Origin: Clostridia bacterium
GTDB lineage: Bacteria > Bacillota_A > Clostridia > Oscillospirales > CAG-272
Reading direction: 5' to 3'
Assembly (NCBI GenBank): GCA_017452945.1
Contig: JAFTLD010000019.1
Location: 1-64,000, forward strand
DNA length: 64,000 bases
Made by a program: the position numbers and the translations under genes. Shown piece by piece: positions 44,006-53,631 of this stretch (its first letter is position 1; the number at the start of each line of letters is the position of its first letter). Below the pieces are notes generated by a model. That model was not told the origin of the DNA and did no database searches. It saw nothing but the letters and a program-made list of their open reading frames with translations.

Positions 44006-44442
44006 AATTCTTAGTCATCAACGGCCCCAATCTCAATTTGCTTGGCCGTCGTGAGCCTGCCATTTACGGCAACAAATCCTACGCTGCACTCTGCGAGCAT
44101 ATCAAGGCAACCGCAGGCGAGCTGGGCATTGAAATTGAAATCATGCAGACCAATCACGAGGGCGTGATCGTGGACGCGATTCAGGACGCGATTGACAAAT
44201 ACGACGGCATCGTCATCAACCCCGCCGCCTACACGCACACAAGCGTTGCCATTGCCGATGCGATTGCCGCTGTGGAAATTCCCACAGCCGAAGTGCATCT
44301 TTCGGACGTGGACAGCCGCGAGGCCTTCCGTCACATTTCTTACGTCACCCCCGTGTGCGTCGTACGCGTCACAGGCCTTGGCTTTTATAGCTACAGCGAG
44401 GCCATGCGCCAACTCTATGCACATCTTACCAAAAACGATTGA
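44002..44442 (+). CDS. aroQ: 3-dehydroquinate dehydratase, type II
   Basis: It dehydrates 3-dehydroquinate to 3-dehydroshikimate. The 146-residue product has INGPNLNLLGRREPAIYG, with the active-site Arg and Tyr, TNHEGVIVDAIQDA, INPAAYTHTSVAIADA (catalytic His) and VHLSDVDSREAFRH. Length and motifs are typical of dodecameric type II enzymes. It overlaps aroE-aroK by four bases (ATGA) and ends the operon. Confidence 0.95.
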   Translation: MKFLVINGPNLNLLGRREPAIYGNKSYAALCEHIKATAGELGIEIEIMQTNHEGVIVDAIQDAIDKYDGIVINPAAYTHTSVAIADAIAAVEIPTAEVHLSDVDSREAFRHISYVTPVCVVRVTGLGFYSYSEAMRQLYAHLTKND

Positions 44443-44467
44443 CAATTGTTTTGCTGTCTGCTATAAT
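44439..44467 (+). promoter_or_regulatory. promoter of the deacetylase gene
   Basis: TTGACA (44439-44444), overlapping the aroQ stop, 17 bp, then TATAAT (44462-44467). Confidence 0.85.
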
Positions 44468-44496
44468 AGGCTTATCAAAGAATGGAGGATTCAACC

Positions 44497-45474
44497 GTGA
44501 AGCACATAGCAAAAATCGCGCTTGCCCTGCTGCTTTGTTCCACCGCCCTGCTCTCTGCCTGTGACAGCGGCACCGCTCCCGAGCAGACTACGCTGCCCGA
44601 ATCGGATCCCGCAACCGAACAGACAACAGAGCAGACAACAGAGCAGACAACAGAGCAGATAACAACCGAACCCGAAACACCTACAGAAATTGCAACAGAG
44701 GAGGAAACCATTGTGCCTAACGACGGTAAACCCAAGAAATTCTTTACACTCAGCTTTGACGACGGCATTACGCAGGATCTGAAGATCATCGAGATCCTCA
44801 AGAAATACGACGTCAAGTGTATTTCCTTCAATATCAACACAGGCCTTTACGGTGCAAACTGGGCTTGGGTAGGTCAGGCGATCGGTGATCCCTCCATCCC
44901 CCATCAGCGCTTCACCAAGGAAGAGCTTGAAAGCGGCATTTACGACGGCTACGAGGTGCTGGTACACACACTCAACCACCCCTCGCTCAAAAATTACGAC
45001 AAATCCTCTGCCAAAATCAAAAAAGAGGTTGGCAAGGACGCAGATAACATTGAAAAGCTGACAGGCGTGCGCCCCATCGGCATGGCTTGGCCGGGCGGTG
45101 ACACCGAATACACCGACAAGACCATTGAGCTTGTACTGGCAAATACCGACATCCGCTTTGCACGCGGCACCACCTCGACCTACACCTATGACTTACCCGA
45201 ATACTTTATGAAGTGGATGCCCACCTGTTCTATCGTGGATGCCCGTTGCCTGACACTGGCACAGGAATTTATTGATGCCGAGTGTACCGAGGACATGCTC
45301 TTCTACGTTTGGGGACATGGCTACGAGTTGGATATGAACAACGGCAAGGGCTATGAAACCTTTGAGCAGCTGGTCAAGATGATGAGCGAGGCCGAGGACA
45401 TTTACCTTGTCACCAACACCGAGTTCTATCAGATCTACAAGGATCAGATCCCCTCTTGGAAAGAAGCCGAATAA
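44497..45474 (+). CDS. polysaccharide deacetylase lipoprotein (NodB-type)
   Basis: The GTG at 44497 has GGAGG upstream; an ATG at 44482 lies within that site. The 325-residue product begins KHIAKIALALLLCSTALLSA followed by the lipid-anchored Cys. A Thr/Glu/Gln linker contains three to four TEQT units from a 12-bp tandem repeat (about 44622-44665). The NodB domain shows SFDDGITQD (catalytic Asp pair), HTLNHPSL (HxxxH metal site) and AWPGGD. It likely deacetylates peptidoglycan or another surface glycan. A terminator follows. Confidence 0.9.
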   Translation: MKHIAKIALALLLCSTALLSACDSGTAPEQTTLPESDPATEQTTEQTTEQTTEQITTEPETPTEIATEEETIVPNDGKPKKFFTLSFDDGITQDLKIIEILKKYDVKCISFNINTGLYGANWAWVGQAIGDPSIPHQRFTKEELESGIYDGYEVLVHTLNHPSLKNYDKSSAKIKKEVGKDADNIEKLTGVRPIGMAWPGGDTEYTDKTIELVLANTDIRFARGTTSTYTYDLPEYFMKWMPTCSIVDARCLTLAQEFIDAECTEDMLFYVWGHGYELDMNNGKGYETFEQLVKMMSEAEDIYLVTNTEFYQIYKDQIPSWKEAE

Positions 45475-45522
45475 CAAAAAAGGTCGAGAGCTCGACCGTT
45501 GATAAAACCGAATCAAAAACGC

Positions 45523-45556
45523 AAAAGCAGAAGTTCAAACTGAACTTCTGCTTTTT
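45523..45556 (+). terminator. terminator of the deacetylase gene
   Basis: AAAAGCAGAAGTTCA-AAC-TGAACTTCTGCTTTT, 15 perfect pairs, then T and GATA. A smaller palindrome GGTCGAGAGCTCGACC lies at 45482-45497. Confidence 0.88.
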
Positions 45557-45640
45557 GATATCAAAAGATGTAAAGAATCATCCGGAAATGCATCTTGCCA
45601 AACTCATCGTTTTTTCGCGCATGAATACGGGACTGTGCTA

Positions 45641-46444
45641 TTACCACTCCCGCCATTCTTCGGTGACGTCATCGTCGGAGTTGCGCAAGCCGTATGCCAC
45701 GGCACTGCTTTGGATCAGCTCACAAATCGCCTCGCGCTCCACGGTTTCGATCATGGAATACTCGGTTTTCTCATTCAAATCATTGAGTGCCAAAACAAGC
45801 ACCTTTACCTGCTCTAATATTTTCTGATCAGACGGCTCTTTGAGTCCTTCAAGCGAATCCAGATACCGCATCACTAAAAATTCGAGCTCTTCTACGTCTT
45901 TTTTTGTAAAGCCGCAATCCGCACAATCCTGCATGTATTCGGTCATTGGAGCAATCACGGAATTCTGCAGTTGTTTTTTGTAATCCTCCATATTCATAGG
46001 CATCCATTGCGGCTCATGATCGATCCCCGGAAAGATATCATGTCTTCCCGGCATCGCAAACAAATCACCAAACTTCACCTTTTTGAGCCAACCGATCTTG
46101 TAAGGCTGTCCGACAATGACCGAATATCCGTCTTTATGCTCAAGGCTGACAATCACAGCATCAACAGGCTTGCCGTTTGCAGAAGACACGGAGGCATTCC
46201 ATGCAATGCCGCTGGCTTTGATTTTCCCTTCGTCTGCCAATTGCTTGTGGATTTGGGTCAGGTCATTCAGCACTTTTTGAGATTCGGGATGCTCGTTTCC
46301 ATCGTAGCTTGCAGTCAATTCCACCGAATCATCCGACAGCAAAACTGCTGCGAACGGATAAAACTCACGGTACTTTTTCATCTGCTCCTCTGCAAAGGGG
46401 AGCAGCTTATCAAGCAAAACTTCGCACTGTTCTTTCGGGGTCAT
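45641..46444 (-). CDS. unknown protein, possible DUF5713-like C terminus
   Basis: The 267-residue protein has an alpha/beta N-terminal domain (FAAVLLSDDSVELTASYDGN; VDAVIVSLEHKDGYSVIVG), a middle acidic helical stretch and an all-helical C-terminal part (VMRYLDSLEGLKEPSDQKI; ETVEREAICELIQSSAVAYG) that faintly resembles DUF5713. No signal peptide or membrane segment. GGAGAATC precedes the ATG, eleven bases from the next gene upstream, so it may be co-transcribed with the lipoprotein gene. Confidence 0.6.
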   Translation of the reverse strand: MTPKEQCEVLLDKLLPFAEEQMKKYREFYPFAAVLLSDDSVELTASYDGNEHPESQKVLNDLTQIHKQLADEGKIKASGIAWNASVSSANGKPVDAVIVSLEHKDGYSVIVGQPYKIGWLKKVKFGDLFAMPGRHDIFPGIDHEPQWMPMNMEDYKKQLQNSVIAPMTEYMQDCADCGFTKKDVEELEFLVMRYLDSLEGLKEPSDQKILEQVKVLVLALNDLNEKTEYSMIETVEREAICELIQSSAVAYGLRNSDDDVTEEWREW

Positions 46445-46455
46445 GATGATTCTCC

Positions 46456-47580
46456 TTAATCTTGATTTTCATATGACACAAGCTGCAAATTTCTGATCTC
46501 CATGGTGTGATAGAACGTGCCAATGGTCTCCCAGCCTACGTTCATGCCACCGATATAAAGCTCGGAAAGCGAATCCACCGTAAAATATCCGTCCTCCAAA
46601 CCCTTTTCCAGCATATCCTCCAGATAAGGCTTGAGGTCGATCTCCACGTGTACCCATTCCCCGCTCGTGTCGGGTTTTTTCTTTTCATACAGCGTGCGGC
46701 CGCTGTTTTTGTATACATGTTTGGATCCGATGGAATAGATCATAGCCCCCGAAGAGTCAGCCTTGCCGCCGTCGTAGCCGATATAGTGATTGGTCCTGTC
46801 GGCGCGGTTATCAAACAGTTGCACACCAAACCAACAAAAATCGTGGGTATCGGTGCCTTTTACGTAAAAGTACATCAAGAATTGCGCTGCGCGCACCCAG
46901 TCGCCCTCGATCGGAGTTTCCAAGAATTCGATCAGGCGAATATCCATGGAAAGCACCAAGCTATCTACGTCGCAGATCAGGAAGTCCATCTCTCTTCTCG
47001 ACTCCAGGGATTGCGAGAAATTATCCTGCTCTACCAAAAGATGCGGCCAATAATCACCCTGCACCGCAGGTTTTCCGTGATAATACAGACTTGTATCAAG
47101 TTCAAAGGTCATCACGTTGTATTCGGGATCGTACCCAAAGCTTCTGCCCATGCCGTCCGTGATCACGGTCGGAGCGCTCTCCACGCGATTCTCCACCAGA
47201 CAAGGGCCGGAATCCCACTGCGCAAGTCGCCAAACAGGGTTATCCGCTTCCCCACCGTAAAAATCATGCTCATCCAAAACGGAAAAGGCATCTCCGTTTG
47301 CGTGATCCTTTTGAGAGATCAGCTGTATACCATCTTTGAAAGTAAGATCGGGAATTATTTGCATATGTGTAATCTCCTCGGGCGCGGTTTCTTCGGGTTC
47401 TGCAGTACTCTGCACCGTGGTTGTAACCGTTGTCGTTTCCACTGTCGTTTCCTCAATCGCAGCGGTTGTATCAATCGGTGGGATTGGGGCATCCGGCTCG
47501 TCTTTGGCGCAAGCCGCAAAGATTGGTAAGCACATGGCTGCTGCCAACGCCAGCAGCGGCAATCTGTATTTCCTCATCAT
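46456..47580 (-). CDS. secreted lipoprotein, unknown function
   Basis: The 374-residue protein has a signal peptide with lipobox FAAC (Cys at about 24), a Thr/Glu linker (TTVETTTVTTTVQSTAEPEE) and a mature part rich in Trp, Tyr and Asp. Segments such as QGDYWPHLLVEQDNF and GEWVHVEIDLKPYLEDMLEK look like beta-jelly-roll strands of carbohydrate-binding or lyase-like domains. No catalytic motif is recognised. It precedes the gene at 45641 and follows rtcB on the same strand. Confidence 0.7.
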   Translation of the reverse strand: MMRKYRLPLLALAAAMCLPIFAACAKDEPDAPIPPIDTTAAIEETTVETTTVTTTVQSTAEPEETAPEEITHMQIIPDLTFKDGIQLISQKDHANGDAFSVLDEHDFYGGEADNPVWRLAQWDSGPCLVENRVESAPTVITDGMGRSFGYDPEYNVMTFELDTSLYYHGKPAVQGDYWPHLLVEQDNFSQSLESRREMDFLICDVDSLVLSMDIRLIEFLETPIEGDWVRAAQFLMYFYVKGTDTHDFCWFGVQLFDNRADRTNHYIGYDGGKADSSGAMIYSIGSKHVYKNSGRTLYEKKKPDTSGEWVHVEIDLKPYLEDMLEKGLEDGYFTVDSLSELYIGGMNVGWETIGTFYHTMEIRNLQLVSYENQD

Positions 47581-47614
47581 CCTTCTCCTTCATACAAGCT
47601 TGTAAAATTATCCA

Positions 47615-48802
47615 TTATCCCTCTCCGTCGGCAGTTTCTTCATCGCCCTCGGATCTGCTCGCCTTGAAATTGTACACGGGCAGGATCACATCCACAACGT
47701 CCACTGTGGGTTCAACAGTGTCCAGAATATCGTCAATGCTTCTGTATGCCATGGGAGATTCATCGATCGTGGACTCGTTGACAGAGGTGGTGTAAATCCC
47801 TTTCATCGCCTCTCTGTATTCCTCAAGGGAAATGGCCGCCTTGGCTTCGGATCGCTTCATCAATCTGCCCGCACCGTGCGGGGCGGTATAATTCCATTCG
47901 GAATTGCCCTTGCCGCGACAGATCAGGCTGCCGTCACGCATATTGATGGGAATGATCAGCCGCTGGTCTTTTTGAGCAGACACAGCGCCCTTGCGGAGAA
48001 TGCCCTGCTCGGTATCAATGTAATTATGCACCGTGGCAAAGCTGTCTTCCACAATCCATCCCATCCGATCGATCAGTTTTTGCCCGATATCCTTTCGGCT
48101 GACGTCTGCATAGAGCTTGGCAATATTCATATCATGCAAATATTGCTCCTTATACTCACCCGATAGAAAGCATTGCTCCGGGGACAACGTGCTTTTGATA
48201 TCCACCGGCCTGATCTTTTTGCGCACAGCCTCTGCGGGCGTAATGCCGTGGCAAATAAAGAACGCCACATCCTGATGATACAGTGCCACATCCTTCCCAA
48301 GACGCCTGCTGCCCGAATGTATGACCAGATACAGTCCTCCATCCATGCTTCGGTTCACCTCAATGAAGTGGTTTCCGCCGCCCAGCGTGCCCAACGATCG
48401 CATGACGACGTCGGTATGCAAGGCTTGAGCGCTGTATAAATCCTCCAAGGGAATCTGTCTTATTGCGGGATTGGATCGGTGGAAAATAGCTGCACCAAAG
48501 GGAATCAACTCTCTGACCGCCCGATCCAATGCCTCAAAATTCACGTCTGTTTTCCGCAAACGGTACACCTGCATCCCGCATCCGATATCACTTCCCACGT
48601 ATGCGGGATTGATCTTTTCTCCGATCGTCATAGACGTGCCCACCGTACACCCTGCAGAGGCGTGCATATCGGGCATCATGCGTATGACGCTGTCCTTCAG
48701 TTCCTCGGTGTTGCATATACGCAACACCTGTGCATAAGATTCACTATCCACGTTCAGAGCATATATGGTCGCCTTGTTGTATTTTCCTACAATATCGTAC
48801 AT
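47615..48802 (-). CDS. rtcB: RtcB-family RNA ligase
   Basis: RtcB joins RNA 2',3'-cyclic phosphate or 3'-phosphate to 5'-OH using GTP and Mn. The 395-residue protein has PDMHASAGCTVG, the metal-site VGSDIGCGMQV, GTLGGGNHFIEV, HSGSRRLG and the guanylylated His in APHGAGRLMKRSEAK. The usual Cys before that His is Pro here. Length suits the short RtcB2/RtcB-like group. It suggests repair of damaged tRNA or rRNA. No archease or RtcR is adjacent. Confidence 0.9.
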   Translation of the reverse strand: MYDIVGKYNKATIYALNVDSESYAQVLRICNTEELKDSVIRMMPDMHASAGCTVGTSMTIGEKINPAYVGSDIGCGMQVYRLRKTDVNFEALDRAVRELIPFGAAIFHRSNPAIRQIPLEDLYSAQALHTDVVMRSLGTLGGGNHFIEVNRSMDGGLYLVIHSGSRRLGKDVALYHQDVAFFICHGITPAEAVRKKIRPVDIKSTLSPEQCFLSGEYKEQYLHDMNIAKLYADVSRKDIGQKLIDRMGWIVEDSFATVHNYIDTEQGILRKGAVSAQKDQRLIIPINMRDGSLICRGKGNSEWNYTAPHGAGRLMKRSEAKAAISLEEYREAMKGIYTTSVNESTIDESPMAYRSIDDILDTVEPTVDVVDVILPVYNFKASRSEGDEETADGEG

Positions 48803-48846
48803 ATTTGCTCCTTTGCGCGGATATTTTTACAGTTTTAATCTTTTGG

Positions 48847-51800
48847 TCAGTCCTCTACAGCCACACCCTTGACTACGGTGATCACGCAAAGGCCTTTCGG
48901 GTCATTGTTGGGCACGATAGCAAACACAACGTCCACGGTCTGTCCCGCATAGCCTGCAAGATCGGCACATACGCCGGAGGGTGCGCCCTCGGCACCTTGG
49001 AACACGATCTTATCGGGATGCTCCATCACGTCATAGCCCGAGCCTGCCAGGAAGCTGTTACCTGCGTTTGCAATGCCGCTGCCCTCGGTCAAAGGAGAGA
49101 ATTCGTCGCGCCCATACAACGTGCAATCCTGCCAGGTCTTACCACCGTCGGCAGACCACACATACTTGTCAATGCCGCCCCGTGCGACTGCCCAGCCTGC
49201 CAGCGCAAGCTTGCCGCCATCCACGGTCGAGCCGTTATAATCAATGATATCCAGCCCCTTATCCGAGCTGCTGCCGCGCGAATTGTACGGGCCGTCACCG
49301 TCGCCCGCACCGTTGATAAAGTCAATAAACGCTGTAAAGCGAACGTCGGAAACGCTGTAGCCGCTCGAAGCGTCCACAAGATCCGAGAAGGTCGGAGGAG
49401 CGGAAGGAGTTTCTTGTTCGGTACCCTGCTCGGGCTTTTGCTCGGTTTCGGGCCAACCCGCAAAATCCTGCTCACAAACGATCTTGAAGGTGCGGCTATC
49501 CACACCGTCCATATTGAATGCAAATGCATACGAATACGTACCGTTGCGATCGTAATAAACGGTATAGCCGTCGTAGTAGTGCGAATATCCCTTGCTGTCG
49601 GGCGTTTTGGAGGAATTGATCGTCAGCTCAACCCACTCACCGTCAATCTTTTCATAGATCACGGGAGCAGTCAGCTTGTCAAAGCCGTAGATGCGCACGG
49701 CCTTGTTATTCGAGCCGCCGGAAATCGTAAACTCCGCGCTCTTGCCGTTACTTGATTTAACGCTCGGCACGAATACGCTATCCACAGCCTCACCGTCCTG
49801 CACGGTCAGCTTGACACCGTTGATGCAGGTGTTCTCGCGAATTTCCTGCATATTGGAATCATCGGTGGAGGTATAGAAGCCCCAGGGAGAGATGATCAGG
49901 CACAGCTTCATGGTGTCGCCTGCCTTGAGCGTGACGTTCTCAAGATCCAGCGACAAACTGTACTTGGAGTTCTGTCCCACCAGGACGAAGCCTGCGTCAC
50001 ACTTCTGCCCGCCAATGGTCATTTCCGAGCCGTAGATCACAAAGCCCAAGTTGACGTTGTTATTTGCCCAATCCTCAGCCGTTGCCTCCAGATCGTAGAG
50101 TGCTACGTACGGATACTGATCGCCAAGCTTGAGCACCTCGGGGGTAGCCGAGGCATTCACCGTTCCCTGCACGACCTTGTTACCCGCACCGAGATAGCCG
50201 ATCTTTTTATAAGCGCCCGCATAGCCCTCCAGAGAATAGAACGAGAAATCCTTGGCGAAGTCTGCTATACTGATATCCGCAAGCACCTCGTAATTGATCT
50301 CGTAGTAGGCGCGCAGCTCGTCGGTCTCGGGCAGCTCTACGTGATTGTAGGATACCTTGATCTTGCCGTCGTCCGAGATATAATCCATTTTGACGTCGGT
50401 ATAGGTCGGGCCGGAGGAAATGATGTTATTATGATAGTTCTCGGTAGCAGAATAGTTCCCTTCTGCATCGGTATATTGCAGGAAATACTGGAAGCCGCCG
50501 TGCGTATGCTGCGGCTGATTGCTGTATCCCTGTCCCTTGGGAAGTTCAAACCAGTAAGGCATGGACATGGAACGGAAATCGGGCAAGGTCCACAGATCGC
50601 GCGCACCGTACAAGGGGCTGATGCAGCTGGTCTCGGTCGTACCCAGCGAGAGGTGATAGTAAGGCCAGAAGTACTGAATGGAGGAAAGCTGCTTGAGCGG
50701 AATCTGTCCCCAGTTCATGTACAAATTCAGTACGGTCAGCTCAACCGTCTCCCCTGCCTTGAGCGAGATGGGGAAATAAGTTTCGGAATAGGAAGGATCA
50801 CCGGGATCATAGATCGGCTCCTCGTTTTCACCCTTGAAGTTCTTGCAGATCATGACCGGAATGGGCAGCAGCAAATCATCCTTGCCAAGGATCAGCGCGT
50901 TCTCACCGCAGCCGCTGGTGGTAGTGGTGTACGCGTAAATCTTGCGGTCACTCTCTGCCGTGATCGAAATATCGGAGGAATAATGGCGGTTTTGCTCGCT
51001 AAAGAAGGGCTCGTTAAAGCCTGTGCCGCCAATGCTATAACGGTATGCGCCTCTGAGCGCATCGTAGCCCACGTAAGCATCGCCCTGTACGCTCTGCAAA
51101 GGATTGCGCTCGTATTCAGCCTCAATCAGGAACGCATCAAAGCTATGGCTCTCGTCTGTATACAGGCGGTGTCCCATATAGAAATCGTCACCGGTGGAAT
51201 CGGGATTGGCATACAGCTCGCCGCCCTTGGGGCATGCGCTTTGGGTCACGGTATACACACCGTCCGACAGCGTAATCTCCAAGCGTCCGCTGTTCTCGTG
51301 CGGCAGCAGAATGAAGCCGAGGATGCCCACGCCCTTGATATCAAAGCCCACGTATTCGCAGCTGTCAAAATCTACACCGTCAAGCGAGGTATGCGTGCCG
51401 TTCTTGTCCTTGACGATCAGTTTATCCACGGTATTGGCGGAGATCTTGGTAATCATACCCATGCTATCAATGCCCGTGAGGTACTCGGTGGCAACAAAGT
51501 GCAACACCTGATTCATTTTGTCGGAATAGGTATGGAAGGTTCTGTCAAGCAGAACTGCGGGGGCTGACATATCCAATGCGATCGCCTTGATGTCCTTGAT
51601 CTGAACCGTATCACCGGAGCCACCGATATCAAAGCGCAAAGAGGTAACAGCTCCCGTATAGTCAACGGCATTGCTCAGCACCAGCGTATACGTGTTCCAT
51701 TCACCGTCTCCCACAAGGTTAAAGCGCACGCATTGCTCTGCGTTGTGTCCCGTGCGGTCTCCGGCAATAAAGTACAGCTCACCCGAGGTGGCAGCGGTCT

Positions 51801-52542
51801 TGACCGAGAATTGCACGGCATTGTACTGCTCGGCCTGATAGTAAAGCCCCTTCTTTTTGGTGTTCTTTACAGTATAAACGTACGGATCAAAGCCGGTCAC
51901 CGTATAGGAGATCACACCGTCCGAAACCTTGAAATCGGCTACGTCGTTGTCTCTCATGTTCCCTTTGCTGATGGCAAACTCCATCTGATCCGTCACAGCA
52001 GCGCTGCCCATAAAGTTTTGCCCCATGATGTGCGTATCATAGTAGTAATAGCTCATGCGGTAAATGTTGGTGTGCGGTGCAGCAGTGGATTCGGAGGCAA
52101 GGTAGGTCTTGCCGTCCTCCATGGTAATAAAAACGTCCATGGTGTTTTCCAGGTACACGCCGCCCGCAGCATTGGTCAGCGAGGTGACCAGCATATCGCT
52201 TGCGGACGAAAGGTTGTAATTCAATCGCATATTTTGGTTTTCTATGCGATAGGTCGTACGGGCAGGGTTTGCATAATATGCCTGCACACCGTCAGCCAGC
52301 TTGTTCGCATACATGATGGTGTCGGCATACGGTCCCGTGATGACCGGTTCAACGTAACCGGGATCATCGGGTCCCGGCTCGGGCTCGGGATCGGTACCGG
52401 GTTCGGTTCCCTGCCCGGTGGGTGCAGTCGTTTCCTGCTCGGGATCCTCGACATCGGGCTTTTTTCCGTTGCAAGCCGTCATGCAAGAACCTGTAAGCAA
52501 AATGAAAGACAAGGTTACAAGAAGAAATTGTCTGAGCTTCAT
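48847..52542 (-). CDS. very large surface lipoprotein (DUF5696-like?)
   Basis: The ATG at 52542 (AAAGGAATTTG upstream) gives 1231 residues; the ATG at 52563 has no ribosome site. There is a signal peptide with lipobox CMTAC, then an acidic Pro/Gly/Thr linker (about 30-65). The mature part is nearly all beta sandwich, with repeated strand motifs, a segment rich in Tyr/Trp around MNWGQIPLKQLSSIQYFWPY, and a C-terminal domain after a Glu/Pro linker (near 1080) with ADGGKTWQDC, a bacterial immunoglobulin/BNR-like strand. It probably binds or processes a glycan. The family name is only a guess. Confidence 0.72.
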   Translation of the reverse strand: MKLRQFLLVTLSFILLTGSCMTACNGKKPDVEDPEQETTAPTGQGTEPGTDPEPEPGPDDPGYVEPVITGPYADTIMYANKLADGVQAYYANPARTTYRIENQNMRLNYNLSSASDMLVTSLTNAAGGVYLENTMDVFITMEDGKTYLASESTAAPHTNIYRMSYYYYDTHIMGQNFMGSAAVTDQMEFAISKGNMRDNDVADFKVSDGVISYTVTGFDPYVYTVKNTKKKGLYYQAEQYNAVQFSVKTAATSGELYFIAGDRTGHNAEQCVRFNLVGDGEWNTYTLVLSNAVDYTGAVTSLRFDIGGSGDTVQIKDIKAIALDMSAPAVLLDRTFHTYSDKMNQVLHFVATEYLTGIDSMGMITKISANTVDKLIVKDKNGTHTSLDGVDFDSCEYVGFDIKGVGILGFILLPHENSGRLEITLSDGVYTVTQSACPKGGELYANPDSTGDDFYMGHRLYTDESHSFDAFLIEAEYERNPLQSVQGDAYVGYDALRGAYRYSIGGTGFNEPFFSEQNRHYSSDISITAESDRKIYAYTTTTSGCGENALILGKDDLLLPIPVMICKNFKGENEEPIYDPGDPSYSETYFPISLKAGETVELTVLNLYMNWGQIPLKQLSSIQYFWPYYHLSLGTTETSCISPLYGARDLWTLPDFRSMSMPYWFELPKGQGYSNQPQHTHGGFQYFLQYTDAEGNYSATENYHNNIISSGPTYTDVKMDYISDDGKIKVSYNHVELPETDELRAYYEINYEVLADISIADFAKDFSFYSLEGYAGAYKKIGYLGAGNKVVQGTVNASATPEVLKLGDQYPYVALYDLEATAEDWANNNVNLGFVIYGSEMTIGGQKCDAGFVLVGQNSKYSLSLDLENVTLKAGDTMKLCLIISPWGFYTSTDDSNMQEIRENTCINGVKLTVQDGEAVDSVFVPSVKSSNGKSAEFTISGGSNNKAVRIYGFDKLTAPVIYEKIDGEWVELTINSSKTPDSKGYSHYYDGYTVYYDRNGTYSYAFAFNMDGVDSRTFKIVCEQDFAGWPETEQKPEQGTEQETPSAPPTFSDLVDASSGYSVSDVRFTAFIDFINGAGDGDGPYNSRGSSSDKGLDIIDYNGSTVDGGKLALAGWAVARGGIDKYVWSADGGKTWQDCTLYGRDEFSPLTEGSGIANAGNSFLAGSGYDVMEHPDKIVFQGAEGAPSGVCADLAGYAGQTVDVVFAIVPNNDPKGLCVITVVKGVAVED

Positions 52543-52580
52543 AATACAAATTCCTTTCCGCAAAATAGTGTGTTATATTT

Positions 52581-52723
52581 ATTGTACATGATTTTCTCTT
52601 TCCTGTCAATCGGTAATGCAAACAATCTCGTGCATAGCGGCTCGTTTTTTTGGTTGTTTTGCGAAATTATTTTCATAAAGCACCGCTTTTCCTCTTGCAA
52701 CATGCTTAATTATCGTGTATAAT
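52581..52723. promoter_or_regulatory. divergent promoters
   Basis: Minus strand: TTGACA (52604-52609), 17 bp, TACAAT (52581-52586) for the large lipoprotein. Plus strand: TTGCAA (52695-52700), 17 bp, TATAAT (52718-52723) for the HAD gene. Confidence 0.8.
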
Positions 52724-52757
52724 AGACGTAGTATGTGCACATGAAAGGACGATTTTT

Positions 52758-53603
52758 ATGACTTTGAACGAATTCAAGCGACAAAAGCCTTATCTGGTCT
52801 GTGTGGACAGCGACGGCTGCGCAATGGACACCATGGACGTCAAGCATTTTCGTTGCTTTGGCCCTTGCATGGTACAGGAGTGGGGACTTGACGCGTGGCG
52901 CGACGAGATCCTTGCACGCTGGAACGATATCAACCTGTACACGATCACGCGCGGCATCAACCGTTTCAAGGGGCTTGCCATCGCACTGGGTGAGATCCAC
53001 ACAAACTACACCCCCATCGACGGCATTGCGCTTTTGACCGACTGGGCCGAGCATAGCCCCGAATTATCCAACGCGGCCTTGAGCCGCATGATTGAGCAGC
53101 ACCCCAACGTATCCGTATACGCAAAAGCACTGGCTTGGAGCATGGCGGTCAACAAAGCCATTACCGCGCTGCCCGATTCACTCAAGCAGCCCTTTCCTTT
53201 GACCAAAGAGGCTCTTGCGCACGCGCACACCTTTGCCGACGTGGCCATCGTATCCAGTGCCAATCTTGACGCGGTGCTTGCCGAATGGCGGAAGCACGGA
53301 CTTTTGGAGCACGTGGACGTGGTGTGCTCACAAAACGACGGCAGCAAGGCATATTGCATCGGCGAACTGCTGGAGCAAGGCTATGACAAGACCAAAGCAG
53401 TCATGTGCGGTGATGCACCGGGAGATCTGGCGGCTGCCGAGAAAAACGGAGTGCATTTCTATCCGATATTGGTCAAAGCGGAAAAACAAAGCTGGGCGGA
53501 ATTCATAGATACCGCTGCAGACAAGCTGCAGGACGGCACGTATGCCGGCGAGTATGCCCAATCCAAGCGCCGTGCGTTCTACTCCAACTTAGGCGAAAAT
53601 TAA
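52758..53603 (+). CDS. HAD-superfamily hydrolase
   Basis: The 281-residue protein has motif I LVCVDSDGCAMDT (the nucleophile Asp and acid Asp), motif II near VAIVSSANLD, a Lys in GSKAYCIGELLEQG and motif IV MCGDAPGDLAAAEKNGV. A helical cap lies between residues 30 and 165. The final DG is followed by Cys instead of the usual Thr. Substrate unknown, probably a sugar phosphate since the GH3 gene follows 28 bases later. The ribosome site AAAGGACG lies upstream. Confidence 0.85.
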   Translation: MTLNEFKRQKPYLVCVDSDGCAMDTMDVKHFRCFGPCMVQEWGLDAWRDEILARWNDINLYTITRGINRFKGLAIALGEIHTNYTPIDGIALLTDWAEHSPELSNAALSRMIEQHPNVSVYAKALAWSMAVNKAITALPDSLKQPFPLTKEALAHAHTFADVAIVSSANLDAVLAEWRKHGLLEHVDVVCSQNDGSKAYCIGELLEQGYDKTKAVMCGDAPGDLAAAEKNGVHFYPILVKAEKQSWAEFIDTAADKLQDGTYAGEYAQSKRRAFYSNLGEN

Positions 53604-53631
53604 AATCAGATAAAAGCAAGGAGAAACTACA

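Noticed and set aside
44622..44665. 12-bp tandem repeat (GAGCAGACAACA units) as a phase-variation switch
   Set aside because: The unit is a multiple of three and lies in the lipoprotein linker, so unit changes only alter linker length.
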